A stretch of DNA of 64,000 bases, from the NCBI RefSeq assembly GCF_000332975.1, contig NZ_BANR01000015.1:59406-123405 (forward strand). The letters are read 5' to 3'. A program made the position numbers and the translations under genes. The notes under the pieces were generated by a model that did no database searches, was not told the DNA's origin, and worked only from the letters and a program-made list of their open reading frames with translations. Below are positions 47,134 through 56,043 of this stretch, piece after piece (positions within the stretch are counted from its first letter, which is position 1; each line of letters opens with the position of its first letter). The stretch is from Gordonia aichiensis NBRC 108223. Lineage in GTDB: Bacteria; Actinomycetota; Actinomycetes; Mycobacteriales; Mycobacteriaceae.

Positions 47134-47270
47134 CGTGGCAAGGTCCTCCTCTCCGTGCGCCGATGGCTGACATCGTGGCGGGGCTGTCTCATTGCCATAT
47201 ACGACGTCATTGCCACATAGGACGTTGGCCGGCCCCGATCCGTTCCCGTCGGATTCTCTGCGTCCGTCAT

Positions 47271-47640
47271 TCACGAGCCATCCCGTAGATGTCCGAGCAG
47301 TTTGGCCAGCCGAAGCCGCCCTCGCGACGAGCGACTCTTGACAGTTCCCTCTGCGACACCCAAGCGCTGTGCGGTCTCGGCGATACTGAGACCCTCGACA
47401 TCGAGGGCGATGACCACGGCGCGTTGCTCTGCCGGCAGCTTGTCCAGAGCTGCTCCGATGCTCATCGACAAGTCGACTGCAGCGTATCGGTCCTCCCGAC
47501 TGGCCATCGCCGGGACGTCGAACTCGGGAAGAGAAACCGTGGGGCGCAACTTATCTCGCCGTATCCTGTCCAGACATGCGTTGACGACGATGCGATGTAG
47601 CCACGTCGACACCTGGGCATCGGCTCGGTACGAGTGTGCC
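47271..47640 (-). pseudogene. sigM: sigM, 5'-truncated ECF sigma factor
   Basis: Only the end of region 2 (AHSYRADAQVSTWLHRIVVNACLDRIRR) and the whole of region 4 (LPAEQRAVVIALDVEGLSIAETAQRLGVAEGTVKSRSSRGRLRLAKLLGHL) remain. The first 60-80 residues of an ECF factor, with most of sigma region 2, are absent. Homology stops at about 47640 and unrelated sequence follows. The ATG at 47642 arises from the junction and has no ribosome-binding site. The lost part may lie beyond the window or be deleted. Confidence 0.85.
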
Positions 47641-47906
47641 ATTCGGTTGTTGATTTGCAGGGAAGATGAACCAGTGCGACACCAATATGACCCAGCGAGA
47701 GATGTGGTTGACCAGGAATTTCCCGATTTATGGCTGGGTCAAGTATGTGTGTAACTGGGTCAGATGTGTTTGCAGTGCTGTTCCTTCGTCGGGCCGAGTC
47801 GAATCGACTGATGAGGACGACCTCAGTGGCTCCGGGATAGCAACGAATGCTCTCCCGCAGGCGGCGGCCGTCGCTGCTTCCGGACGAACGTGGGCGATCG
47901 GTGGGT
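47641..47906. other. Junction region with repeated CTGGGTCA motifs
   Basis: No gene is supported. CTGGGTCA or its complement occurs at 47688-47695, 47734-47741 and 47755-47762, directly beyond the sigM break. Repeats of this kind near a break could be transposase-binding sites at an element end. I could not find the partner end in the window. Confidence 0.4.
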
Positions 47907-48911
47907 CTATGCGGCCGGCATCTTGTTCGACTTTGAACGGTTGCACTTCCAGCACAGCGTCTGAAGGTTCTCCATGGTAGATAGACCGCCACGTGATACG
48001 GGAACGATGTGGTCGACTTCGAGCAGCAGGTGGGGTTCGGCGGCTCCTGAGATGGAGCATTGTCGGCAGGCGTAGTTGTCTCGGACCTTGATTGATTCGC
48101 GCAGTCGGGCGGTCATGAGCGCCCGCTGGCCGTCTGCACTTTTTCGGAATCGAATCTTCTGGGACAGCGTCTCGATGAGCGCGTCGATTGTTGGGGTATC
48201 GAGGGTGACTGTGGTTCGTTGTGAGCTGTTGCCGCCTGCGCTGACGTACTCGAAGGTGTACACGGGGTAAGGCACCTCGATCGGTGACAGGGTCACACCG
48301 GCTTGGGCCATGAATTCGTCGGCGTAGTGCTTGAGAATGAACGCGGGAGGATTGAACGATGTGGTGATCCCTGCTTCCCGTTCGTGCAGGTTCGCGACCG
48401 CACCTTCGAGGCGGGCGATGTCGTCGCCGAGACTCTCCACGTCGGCTAGATGTGTTTCGTCGGCCTTGATGCCGAAGTACTTCATCAGATACTTGAGTGG
48501 GTCGCCGCTGGCGTTGCGCACCACTTGTAGTGAGCAGTTGTGCACGTTGGGTGCCTGATAGTTCGCGATGTTTCGATCACGCCGGTAGTTGTGGTTACTT
48601 GTGTTTTGAAACAAAGCGAGATGTGATTGGTTCCCCGTCGCCGACCTTCCGAGCTCGAATGACCCTCGGTTGCGAATTTCTGCCGCGTAACTGGCGATTT
48701 CGTTGTGTTCGGCCACGATCGCCGCGAGCCGCTGCCTGTGCGTTAGGAACTCGTCGCTCGCGAAGTAGCGGTTCTTGCGAATCGTTCGGATCACACCGGG
48801 AAGGACAAACGCTGACAGAGCAACCACGGCGAGGAGCAGGGCGACCTGCCAGTGTGCAACGAGAAAGCCGAGCACGATCAGCACTGCGATGATCCCGATG
48901 ATTACCCGCAA
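47907..48911 (-). CDS. Membrane-anchored HNH endonuclease
   Basis: 334 residues from TTG 48911, supported by AAGGAGG upstream. Two N-terminal hydrophobic segments (VIIGIIAVLIVLGFLVAHW and VALLLAVVALSAFVLPGVI) would anchor it in the membrane. A 200-residue coiled/alpha middle part is unrecognised. The C-terminal HNH domain reads KVRDNYACRQCSISG, LLLEVDHIVPVSRGG and NLQTLCWKCNRSKSNK, with CxxC pairs and the HIVP catalytic His intact. A nuclease at the membrane could act on incoming DNA; this is inferred. Confidence 0.82.
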   Translation of the reverse strand: MRVIIGIIAVLIVLGFLVAHWQVALLLAVVALSAFVLPGVIRTIRKNRYFASDEFLTHRQRLAAIVAEHNEIASYAAEIRNRGSFELGRSATGNQSHLALFQNTSNHNYRRDRNIANYQAPNVHNCSLQVVRNASGDPLKYLMKYFGIKADETHLADVESLGDDIARLEGAVANLHEREAGITTSFNPPAFILKHYADEFMAQAGVTLSPIEVPYPVYTFEYVSAGGNSSQRTTVTLDTPTIDALIETLSQKIRFRKSADGQRALMTARLRESIKVRDNYACRQCSISGAAEPHLLLEVDHIVPVSRGGLSTMENLQTLCWKCNRSKSNKMPAA

Positions 48912-50104
48912 CGGTGACCTCCTTGGGCGAGAGCTTCTTGAGATTAACCACTCCGCGGGCTTTCGGTGGGCGAAAGATCACACTAGCTAGCGGGGGTTAG
49001 CTTTGATTCACTCGATTGACACGCACCCCTGCGTTCTTATAGCCAAGGACCACTACGGCTTCCGAAGTGACGCCTGCACGCCGCTCACACACCCCACGGT
49101 GGCTGCCACGCCAATGAACCGCCCCGGGTTCGTCGGAGGCTCTCGAACCTGTGAAGGATGGAGAGCATGGCAGCACCTCGGAAGTACAGCATTGAGCTGA
49201 AGGAGCGAGCGACGCGGATGGCGGTGGAAGCCCGCAAGGACCCGGCCACACGGCCGGGAGCGTTCAAACGGATCGGCGATCAACTCGGTGTGCACCCGGA
49301 GGCGCTACGCACCTGGGTCAAGCAAGCCGAAATCGATGGCGGGCAGCGGCCGGGGACCACGAGCAGCGATTCCGAGCGGATCGCGCAGCTCGAGCGGGAG
49401 AACCGCGAGCTGCGGCGGGCGAACACGATCTTGAAGCAGGCGTCGGCTTTTTTGCCGCGGAGATGTGCGCCACGAGGCGCTGGGTATATCGAGAGGTGGT
49501 GAGAGACCGTCTCTTTCGGGTCGTCGCAGCGGCCTGATGAAGCTGGGGGCAGCCTGATCCGGGGAGCGCCGGGAAGGGTGGCAAGCGGCCCCGACAAAGG
49601 CGAGTCGTGCTGGTACTGCCAGACGGTGCGGGCTCGTCGAGCAAGGTCAGAAGGTACAGCGTGAGCGAACCAGTGATGGACGCCCCGTAACCGCGAAGCC
49701 GGCTCCAACCTGGCGGATCTGGGCCGGTCTGCAGTGCTCGACATCCTCTATCTCCGAGGGTTTCGTCTCCGAGGCCGTGTATTTCGGGCGGTGAGGAGGC
49801 CACGGTGAAGGTCTGCGGCGTAGCCGTGGCGATGCTGCCGGGGTAAAGCTGGGTGCCTCCCTGACCGATCGATTTCCTGGTGAACGTGGGAACCGACCTG
49901 TGTGTGGCCCGTCGTGGCGAGCATCCGGCTCGTCGTGGTGGAAGGCCCGTGTCCGGCTGACAGGTGCAGGTTGGGGCAGAGGTCTCGTAGTAGTCGCGGG
50001 TGGTGACGTGCCCGTCTCGGCGGCCGTGAGAGACGGCTACAGGGCGAAAGGGACCAGCGAAAGACGCAGTGGCAGTACTGGAATGTCAGGAGGAGTGGTC
50101 GACG

Positions 50105-51592
50105 GTGAATACCGACGAACTGGAGTCCGCGCTGGTGCAGGCGGAACGCCGGGTACTGAAGATCCAGACCAAACTGCATCGTTGGGCACGCGATGACCCG
50201 CATCGCAGGTTCGACGATCTGTTCAATGTTGTTGCCGATCGCGCGTTTCTGTTGGTGGCGTGGGATCGGGTGAGCGGGAACAAGGGTGCCGCAACTGCTG
50301 GGGTGGATGGGCGTACCGCGTCCAGCGTCGCGCAGGTGCAGGGCGTTGAGGAGTTCCTTGACGGATTGCGGTCTGGTCTGAAGGACCGCAGTTTCCGGCC
50401 GGTGCCGGTCCGTGAGCGGATGATCCCCAAGAGTGGCGGTAAGTTGCGCCGACTGGGTATCCCCACGATCGCTGACCGGGTGGTCCAGGCATCGTTGAAG
50501 CTGGTGTTGGAGCCGATCTTCGAAGCGGATTTTCTGCCGTGTTCTTACGGGTTCCGTCCGAAGCGCCGGGCTCATGACGCGGTGGCCGAGGTGCGTTACC
50601 TCGCGACCCGACCTCGCTGTTACGAGTGGGTTGTTGAGGGAGACATCAAGGCATGTTTCGACGAGATCGACCACACGGCCCTGATGGGCCGGGTGCGTCG
50701 ACGTGTCGGCGACAAACGCGTCCTGGCCGTGGTGAAGGCATTTCTGAAGGCGGGCATCCTCACCGAGGACAAGTTGCTGGAAGACACCACCGCCGGTACC
50801 CCGCAGGGTGGGATTCTCTCACCGCTGCTGGCGAATATCGCCTTGTCGGTGCTCGACGAGTACATCGCCGGGCTCGCGGGCGGGCCGAATACCGGCAAGG
50901 CCGAGCGGGCGGCACGCCTGCGCCACGGCCTGCCGAATTTCAAGCTCGTCCGCTACGCCGATGACTGGTGCCTGATGATTCGGGGCACCAGGGCCGATGC
51001 CGAGCAGTTCCGAGAGGACATCGCCGCCGTGCTGGCGACGATGGGGCTGCGTCTGTCACCGGACAAAACCCTGATCACCCACATCGACGACGGGTTGGAT
51101 TTCCTCGGGTGGCGCATCCAGCGACATCGCAAACGAGGAACCAACCGGCACTACGTGTATGTCTATCCGTCCAAGAAGGCCGTGGTGGCCGCGTGCCGGA
51201 AGATCAAGACGTTGTGCAGACAGATCGGGGTCGGCCAACCGCTCGATGTCCTGTTACGCCGCGTGAACGCGAGTGTGCGGGGATGGGCGGGATATTTCCG
51301 GGCCGGGGTGTCCTCGGCGGTCTTCTCGTACATCAGCCACTACCTGTGGCAGACGGTGTGGAGATGGTTACGCCGCAAACACCCGAAAACGACTTGGACG
51401 CAACTCCGCCGCCGCTATTGCGGCGGCGGATGGTGGCCCGCTGGGGAGGAACGGGAACTGATCGATCTGGAGAAGATCGGCACCACCCGATACCGCTACC
51501 GCGGTTCGGTGATCCCTTCACCCTGGCCAGAACCTGTCGACACGGTGAACGCCGAGGCGACAACGGCTCTCGTGGAGAGCCCGGTGCATTGA
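50105..51592 (+). CDS. ltrA: Group II intron reverse transcriptase/maturase
   Basis: About 495 residues from GTG 50105, which has GGAGGAG upstream; GTG 50069 is an in-frame alternative. The RT motifs are KSGGKLRRLGIPTIADRVVQ, GDIKACFDEIDH, GTPQGGILSPLLANIAL and YADDWCLM (catalytic YADD). The maturase X region and a GIIM-type end (LLRRVNASVRGWAGYFR, TTWTQLRRRYCGGGWW) follow. It helps intron splicing and copies the intron into target DNA. No HNH endonuclease tail is seen, so target cutting depends on replication or nicked DNA. Confidence 0.95.
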   Translation: MNTDELESALVQAERRVLKIQTKLHRWARDDPHRRFDDLFNVVADRAFLLVAWDRVSGNKGAATAGVDGRTASSVAQVQGVEEFLDGLRSGLKDRSFRPVPVRERMIPKSGGKLRRLGIPTIADRVVQASLKLVLEPIFEADFLPCSYGFRPKRRAHDAVAEVRYLATRPRCYEWVVEGDIKACFDEIDHTALMGRVRRRVGDKRVLAVVKAFLKAGILTEDKLLEDTTAGTPQGGILSPLLANIALSVLDEYIAGLAGGPNTGKAERAARLRHGLPNFKLVRYADDWCLMIRGTRADAEQFREDIAAVLATMGLRLSPDKTLITHIDDGLDFLGWRIQRHRKRGTNRHYVYVYPSKKAVVAACRKIKTLCRQIGVGQPLDVLLRRVNASVRGWAGYFRAGVSSAVFSYISHYLWQTVWRWLRRKHPKTTWTQLRRRYCGGGWWPAGEERELIDLEKIGTTRYRYRGSVIPSPWPEPVDTVNAEATTALVESPVH

Positions 51593-51610
51593 AAGGTGCA
51601 CGCCGGGTTC
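51577..51610 (+). ncRNA. Group II intron domain V
   Basis: 34-nt hairpin with stem GAGCCCGG/CCGGGTTC, a TGCA/TGCA upper stem and a GAAA-type tip (TTGAAAG). The catalytic AGC triad is in GAGCC. It overlaps the last codons of the maturase gene. Domain VI follows in 51612-51668. Confidence 0.88.
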
Positions 51611-51695
51611 GGGAAGCGGTCCGGGGAGACGGGAATGCCGCAAGGCATTCACCGCGCCCCGGGCCGACTTTCATCGACCGCCCACAGCGCTGATC

Positions 51696-52402
51696 GTGGA
51701 GTTCGTCGCCGCTTCTCGCGACGAACACGGAGTCGATCCGATCTGCGCGGCCCTACGCGACACGGCCGCCCAGATCGCTCCGTCCACGGTACGAGCCCAC
51801 CTGAGCCCCCAGAAGACCGAGGCGCCACGCACGGTGCGTGACCGGGAGATGCTCGGCGAGATCCGCACCGTGCACGCCGACAATCTCGGCGTCTACGGTG
51901 CCCGCAAGGTCCACGCCGAACTACGCAGAAAGGATATCGACGTGGCGCGCTGCACCGTCGAACGATTGATGAAAGCCACTTAGACATGGGATTGTGGGCG
52001 CGTGATCGTGCCGGCCAGGATGTGGCCGGACTGATTCACCACTCGGACCGCGGAGTGCAGTATCGAGCGATTCGTTACACCGAGCGTCTCGCCGAAGCTG
52101 AAGCGGTGACTTCGGTTGGCTCCAAGGGTGATTCGTATGACAACGCGATGGCCGAGGCGTTCAACTCGTTATTCAAGGCGGAATGTATCCGCAACCCGAT
52201 CATGCGCCCGAAGAGCGGGCGGGGCGGTGTCGGCGACGTCGAGATCGCGGTCGCCGAGTACATCGAGTGGTTCAACCACCGCCGTCTGCACGGCGAGATC
52301 GGACACGTCCCGCCGGTCGAGTACGAGGCCGCCTACTGGGCGGCCCACACGGTCACCAGCTACCGTGAGAACCCGGTCCCAGCAGAGGCCGGAACCAACT
52401 AA
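51696..52402 (+). pseudogene. IS3 transposase OrfB with internal deletion
   Basis: The N-terminal part (MEFVAASRDEHGVDPICAALRDT, then VYGARKVHAELRRKDIDVARCTVERLMKAT) stops at 51981. The C-terminal rve part resumes at 51986 (MGLWARDRAGQDVAGLIHHSDRGVQYRA...EWFNHRRLHGEIGHVPPVEYE). About 250-300 bp that normally encode the first catalytic Asp (WVADFTY region) are missing. Only the second Asp (HHSDRG) and the Glu region remain. The element cannot move by itself. Confidence 0.85.
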
Positions 52403-52432
52403 CCGAGCCTCCAGCAAACCCGGGGCGATTCA

Positions 52433-53096
52433 CCAATGAACGATCTCGCCGAACGCTAACGCCGCAGCGAGAACTGACACCACCCCGAAACCGAAACCTC
52501 GCATGAGCTGAGACTACGCGTGAGGCCGGATCAAATCGCTGACCTGCAGCGACAGCAGGTCGACGTAGCCCGCTGTTCATATGAGGTGAGCCAAACCGCC
52601 TGACGTCCCGATCGCATGATTGGGATCGGTGAGTCTGCGGCCCTTGACAGGGGCGAGTATGGGGGTCTCAGCGTTAATTTGTGTAAATTCTCCGGTCTCG
52701 GTTTCTGGCGGTGTGAGGCTACGCCAAAGCCCACGGACTCACGCGGATTGTGCGGACGAGATGAGCAAAAACCTGTGCCGGAGACTGAGGTTTTCGGTGT
52801 GCTCGAGGTCCCCGGCTGGGCGGGTAGGTCGATAGATCGGAACCACGTTGGCCGTGTCGCACAGAACATGTGTGACTGTTACGAACACGGGTCATGTCGT
52901 CGAACGGTGTTTCAATAGGCACACACGCAAGCAATCCCGCTAGCGGAGCGACCGTCAGAGGAGGCATGAAGGAAGGCTGATGAATTCCTTGGTCGGCGAC
53001 AGCGCCGTTCCTCACGAATGAAAACGCCAGATGGTCACGGCTCCACACCAAACCATCTGACGATTCACACCTACACATCCCACGGAGGGATTTTGT
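52433..53096. promoter_or_regulatory. Upstream region of the Tn7-like genes with paired repeats
   Basis: 664 bases without a supported gene. CCAAACCNNCTGACG occurs at 52591-52605 and 53048-53062. CAGATGGT (53028-53035) and ACCATCTG (53052-53059) form an inverted repeat just before the tnsA ribosome-binding site. The latter suits an operator or a TnsB site. A clear transposon terminus was not found. Confidence 0.5.
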
Positions 53097-53870
53097 ATGT
53101 CTATTTCAACGCGCCCTCAGCGCGCTGTCAAGTCCAGCAACAGATCTGCCGAAAACGATCCACAGGCCATGTCGGCGATATGGAAGCACCGAGACGCCAA
53201 CGGCGAACTGTGCGAGTTCGACCCTCGAACCGTCACCGACAGTGAACTATCCGTATGGGCGCCGGTCCGCGCAGTAGGTGGGTCGAAGCTGTCATCGAAC
53301 ATCAAGGTGAAGGTTTGGTGCGCAGTCAACAGCTCGAACGGACAACCGTGCAGCCATGAACTTGAGTCCGGCCTCGAACACGACCTGCACCGACGGCTCG
53401 ATCGCCCGACGGTGTCGAGCCGACTGCTACCCCAACCGTTTCGGATCTCTCTGCCAACGGCAGGTCTCCACACGCCTGATCTTCTGCAGATCTCACCTCT
53501 GGGCGTCACTGTCTGGGATTGCCGATCGGACGACGACCAAGACGGCGCGTTTCTGAAGAAGTCGGCCGAGACGGCGGATGCGGCCGCTGGAGTGGGGTGG
53601 GACTACCGCGTATTCACCGGAATGTCGGTGTGCGAACGATTGAATCTGATACAGCTCAACGGGTTCCGTCGGCCATGCGAATGGACTCACAAGTATGTCG
53701 ACGTCATTCGCGCAGCAGCCGCAGCGGGTACGTCGATGCACGCGCTATTCGATCTCGACGACGGATCGGGTGAACTGAAGTCTGCCCTGTGGCACATGAT
53801 CTGGCGTGGGGACGTCGCGATCGACCTGTGCTCGCAGATCACTGGTGCCAGCAGGGTGTGTGCAGCATGA
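53097..53870 (+). CDS. tnsA: TnsA-like transposon endonuclease subunit
   Basis: 257 residues from ATG 53097 behind GGAGGG. The family pattern is visible: HELESGLEHDL (Glu near 90), HTPDLLQI (Asp 128) and VTVWDCRSDDD (residues 138-147). In E. coli TnsA the last motif is QVK; here the positions read D141-C142-R143, so the catalytic Lys is Arg. The C-terminal part resembles the TnsA_C helical region that contacts TnsC. TnsA cuts the 5' ends of Tn7-type transposons to give cut-and-paste movement; the substitution may weaken it. Its stop overlaps the tnsB start (ATGA). Confidence 0.78.
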   Translation: MSISTRPQRAVKSSNRSAENDPQAMSAIWKHRDANGELCEFDPRTVTDSELSVWAPVRAVGGSKLSSNIKVKVWCAVNSSNGQPCSHELESGLEHDLHRRLDRPTVSSRLLPQPFRISLPTAGLHTPDLLQISPLGVTVWDCRSDDDQDGAFLKKSAETADAAAGVGWDYRVFTGMSVCERLNLIQLNGFRRPCEWTHKYVDVIRAAAAAGTSMHALFDLDDGSGELKSALWHMIWRGDVAIDLCSQITGASRVCAA

Positions 53871-56035
53871 CCAGGGAGACCCTCGAAATCGGTGCACGCG
53901 TGCTCATGCCCAACGGCATGGGACTGCTCACGGCGATCACCGCACGCAACTACACGGTGCGTGACGCCACGGGAGCCCAGTACACAGTCCCGTGGGAAGA
54001 GTTCCAGACTGCGCGCCGCGTCGACAACGGGAAGTTCGCTGGAATGCACCAGGCGCTGCTGCCGTGGTGGGATTCGCTACCTGAGAGCACGCGAGAGAAT
54101 GCCCTGCTCCGGCTCGAAGTGGTGCAACTGATCGAGACCGGGTTTCGGGACGGATTCGTGGAACTCGCACGAGCCGACGAACCGCAGTGGCCATACGACC
54201 CGTGCGAAAACCAGTCACTGAACACCAAGGCTCAACACGCGGCAGACACACTCAGCAGAGCGGCAGGTCTCGATTCCAAGAAGCTCCACCGCCAAGCTTA
54301 CGGCGACATCAAGTCGACAAACGTGAGTGTCGCGACGGTGAAACGGTGGGTTCGGAAATGGAAAAGAGAAGGTATCGCTGGGCTCGTCGATCACCGAAGC
54401 GACCGCGCCACAGCAGACTTCGACCGCGTGTCACCGCTCTATCGTGCGGCCGCAGACCGTCAAATAGCCGCTCTTCAAGGAGACCTGAGTGCGGTGAGCC
54501 AACGTGAACTGGACCGCCGAATACGCGTGGACCTCAAGAAGCGCGGCCAAGATGACTGCACGCCCGCGCGAGCCACCGACCGCTACCTCAGCGAACTCAT
54601 GCGAGCCAATGGCAAGACACCCCGTGCGCACCGCTCGCGGCGACTACGCGAAGTGGCGGGCGACAAGTGGTACCCCGCTATCCGGCCGGGGCAAGTCGTC
54701 GCAATCGACGCCACCCGCTGCGACAACCTCGTCTACGACGAATTCGACGGCACCGCCCGCAGCGTTCAAATCCTGTCGGCAATTGACGTGAAAACCCGCG
54801 TAGTGCTCGCATGCAGAGTGTGTCCAATGGACGCGAACAACACCGACCTCGCGATGCTGCTCTACGACATATTGAGACCATTCCACATGCTCGTCGAGGG
54901 AACGACCGTCGACCACTGGAGATGGGCGGGCCTGCCCGGGGCGATCGACCTCAGCGATTCCCACGCAGTGTTCCCCGGACGTGGCCGCGGCCGACGGACT
55001 GTGAAAGGCCGACCACTCGACGGCATTCACACGATCCCTTCAGTCATGCCTGATGGCGTGCGTGTGGACCGCGGATCTATCAACGTCTCCAAGCAGACAC
55101 AACTGCTGCTACAACAGCTCGGAGTTGACCTACTTCCCAATCGTGGAGGCAAGAGCAACGACAACGCGCACATTGAACGCTGGTGGGAGACAATACAAGC
55201 TGCGGTCCAGCAGATCCCGGGATATAAGGGAAGGAACCCCAGTCAACGAGGCCTTCTGGCAGCCGACGAGCCGCTGCTGACCGCGAGCCAGCTCGAAACC
55301 ACGCTGCGCCGCTGGATAGCACTGTCCTATCACCGTGATCCGCATTCGGGACTGACCCTCCCCGAAGCCCCCGACGTGAAGCTCTCTCCGCTGGAGATGT
55401 TTGACTGTGCGCTCGAAGCCACTGGGCGCATCGACGTTCCCCAACGTCACGACCTGCTCTACCAGTTCCTTCCGGTGGTGTGGCTGACACCCACCCCCAC
55501 CGGGGTAGAGCACAAGAATCTCGTATACAGCTCAGAACTGGTGCGTCAGTACGGGTCAACCCACACTGGGCAGTTCCGGCCCGAGGATCGTGCGATGCCG
55601 TTCTTCGTCGACGCCAACGACCTATCACAGCTGTGGTTTCCCCATCCCGAAACCGGGACGATCACCGAAGTTCCCTGGCGGGGAAGAGATTTGACCGCAG
55701 CACCCATGACCGAGAAGGTCATGGACGCAGTGACCGCGAAAGTGCGGCGGCGGGGTGGCCGCGATTCCCTCTCCCGAGAGACCTCGTCGGAGGAGATCCT
55801 CGACCAACTCGGGCAGCTCATGGACGCACGCGACAGCAAAGCAGTCGTCGCACGTCAAATGTATGCCGCACGTCTGCGTGTGGAGGCGTCCGTAGTCGAA
55901 CACGCCCAAGCCGCAGCCGCCGCGCCCGCAGTCGCGACGCTCGCAGCGCCAACAGATATCAACGCCTCTCTACCCCCACAACCTGATGTCGATGACGACA
56001 TCTGGCCCGACTACACCAACCTCGACACCAACTAG
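53867..56035 (+). CDS. tnsB: TnsB-like DDE transposase
   Basis: 722 residues from ATG 53867, coupled to tnsA. N-terminal helix-turn-helix modules (SVATVKRWVRKWKREGIAGLVD) are followed by the RNase H fold. The catalytic residues are D281 (VVAIDATRCD), D401 (GVRVDRGSINVS) and E437 (NAHIERWWET), with the D-35-E spacing expected. A Mu-transposase-type C-terminal barrel and a helical end (Ala/Pro-rich, then DDDIWPDYTN) follow. TnsB binds the transposon ends and joins 3' ends to target DNA. The C-terminal acidic peptide probably contacts TnsC. Confidence 0.92.
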   Translation: MTRETLEIGARVLMPNGMGLLTAITARNYTVRDATGAQYTVPWEEFQTARRVDNGKFAGMHQALLPWWDSLPESTRENALLRLEVVQLIETGFRDGFVELARADEPQWPYDPCENQSLNTKAQHAADTLSRAAGLDSKKLHRQAYGDIKSTNVSVATVKRWVRKWKREGIAGLVDHRSDRATADFDRVSPLYRAAADRQIAALQGDLSAVSQRELDRRIRVDLKKRGQDDCTPARATDRYLSELMRANGKTPRAHRSRRLREVAGDKWYPAIRPGQVVAIDATRCDNLVYDEFDGTARSVQILSAIDVKTRVVLACRVCPMDANNTDLAMLLYDILRPFHMLVEGTTVDHWRWAGLPGAIDLSDSHAVFPGRGRGRRTVKGRPLDGIHTIPSVMPDGVRVDRGSINVSKQTQLLLQQLGVDLLPNRGGKSNDNAHIERWWETIQAAVQQIPGYKGRNPSQRGLLAADEPLLTASQLETTLRRWIALSYHRDPHSGLTLPEAPDVKLSPLEMFDCALEATGRIDVPQRHDLLYQFLPVVWLTPTPTGVEHKNLVYSSELVRQYGSTHTGQFRPEDRAMPFFVDANDLSQLWFPHPETGTITEVPWRGRDLTAAPMTEKVMDAVTAKVRRRGGRDSLSRETSSEEILDQLGQLMDARDSKAVVARQMYAARLRVEASVVEHAQAAAAAPAVATLAAPTDINASLPPQPDVDDDIWPDYTNLDTN

Positions 56036-56043
56036 GAGTAACC

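Larger units (their letters stand above)
49465..51674 (+). mobile_element. Group II intron, complete
   Basis: 2,210 bp. It begins GTGCGCC, the group II 5' consensus, and ends CTTTCAT (AY type). The exons join as GCGGAGAT / CGACCGCC and restore orfA. It contains an RT/maturase gene in domain IV and a clear domain V. It is a self-splicing and retromobile ribozyme; insertion in an IS is known for bacterial introns. Confidence 0.88.
49167..51695 (+). pseudogene. IS3 transposase OrfA, split by group II intron
   Basis: OrfA starts at ATG 49167 with GAAGGA/GGAG upstream: MAAPRKYSIELKERATRMAVEA, then the HTH ALRTWVKQAEI and the leucine zipper ERIAQLERENRELRRANTILKQASAF. The frame runs into the intron at 49464/49465. 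Removing 49465-51674 restores the ending AAEIDRPQR and a stop at 51690-51692, so splicing would regenerate a full OrfA and the frameshift context for OrfAB. Confidence 0.8.
49115..52432 (+). mobile_element. IS3-family element interrupted by a group II intron
   Basis: Terminal inverted repeats are TGAACCGCCCCGGGTTCG (from 49115) and its imperfect complement ending at 52432 (about 24 of 28 bases match). Both are flanked by CCAA, a likely 4-bp target duplication (49111-49114 and 52433-52436). It holds orfA, a 2.2-kb group II intron near the orfA end, and a deleted orfB. Without the intron it is about 1.1 kb. Confidence 0.85.
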
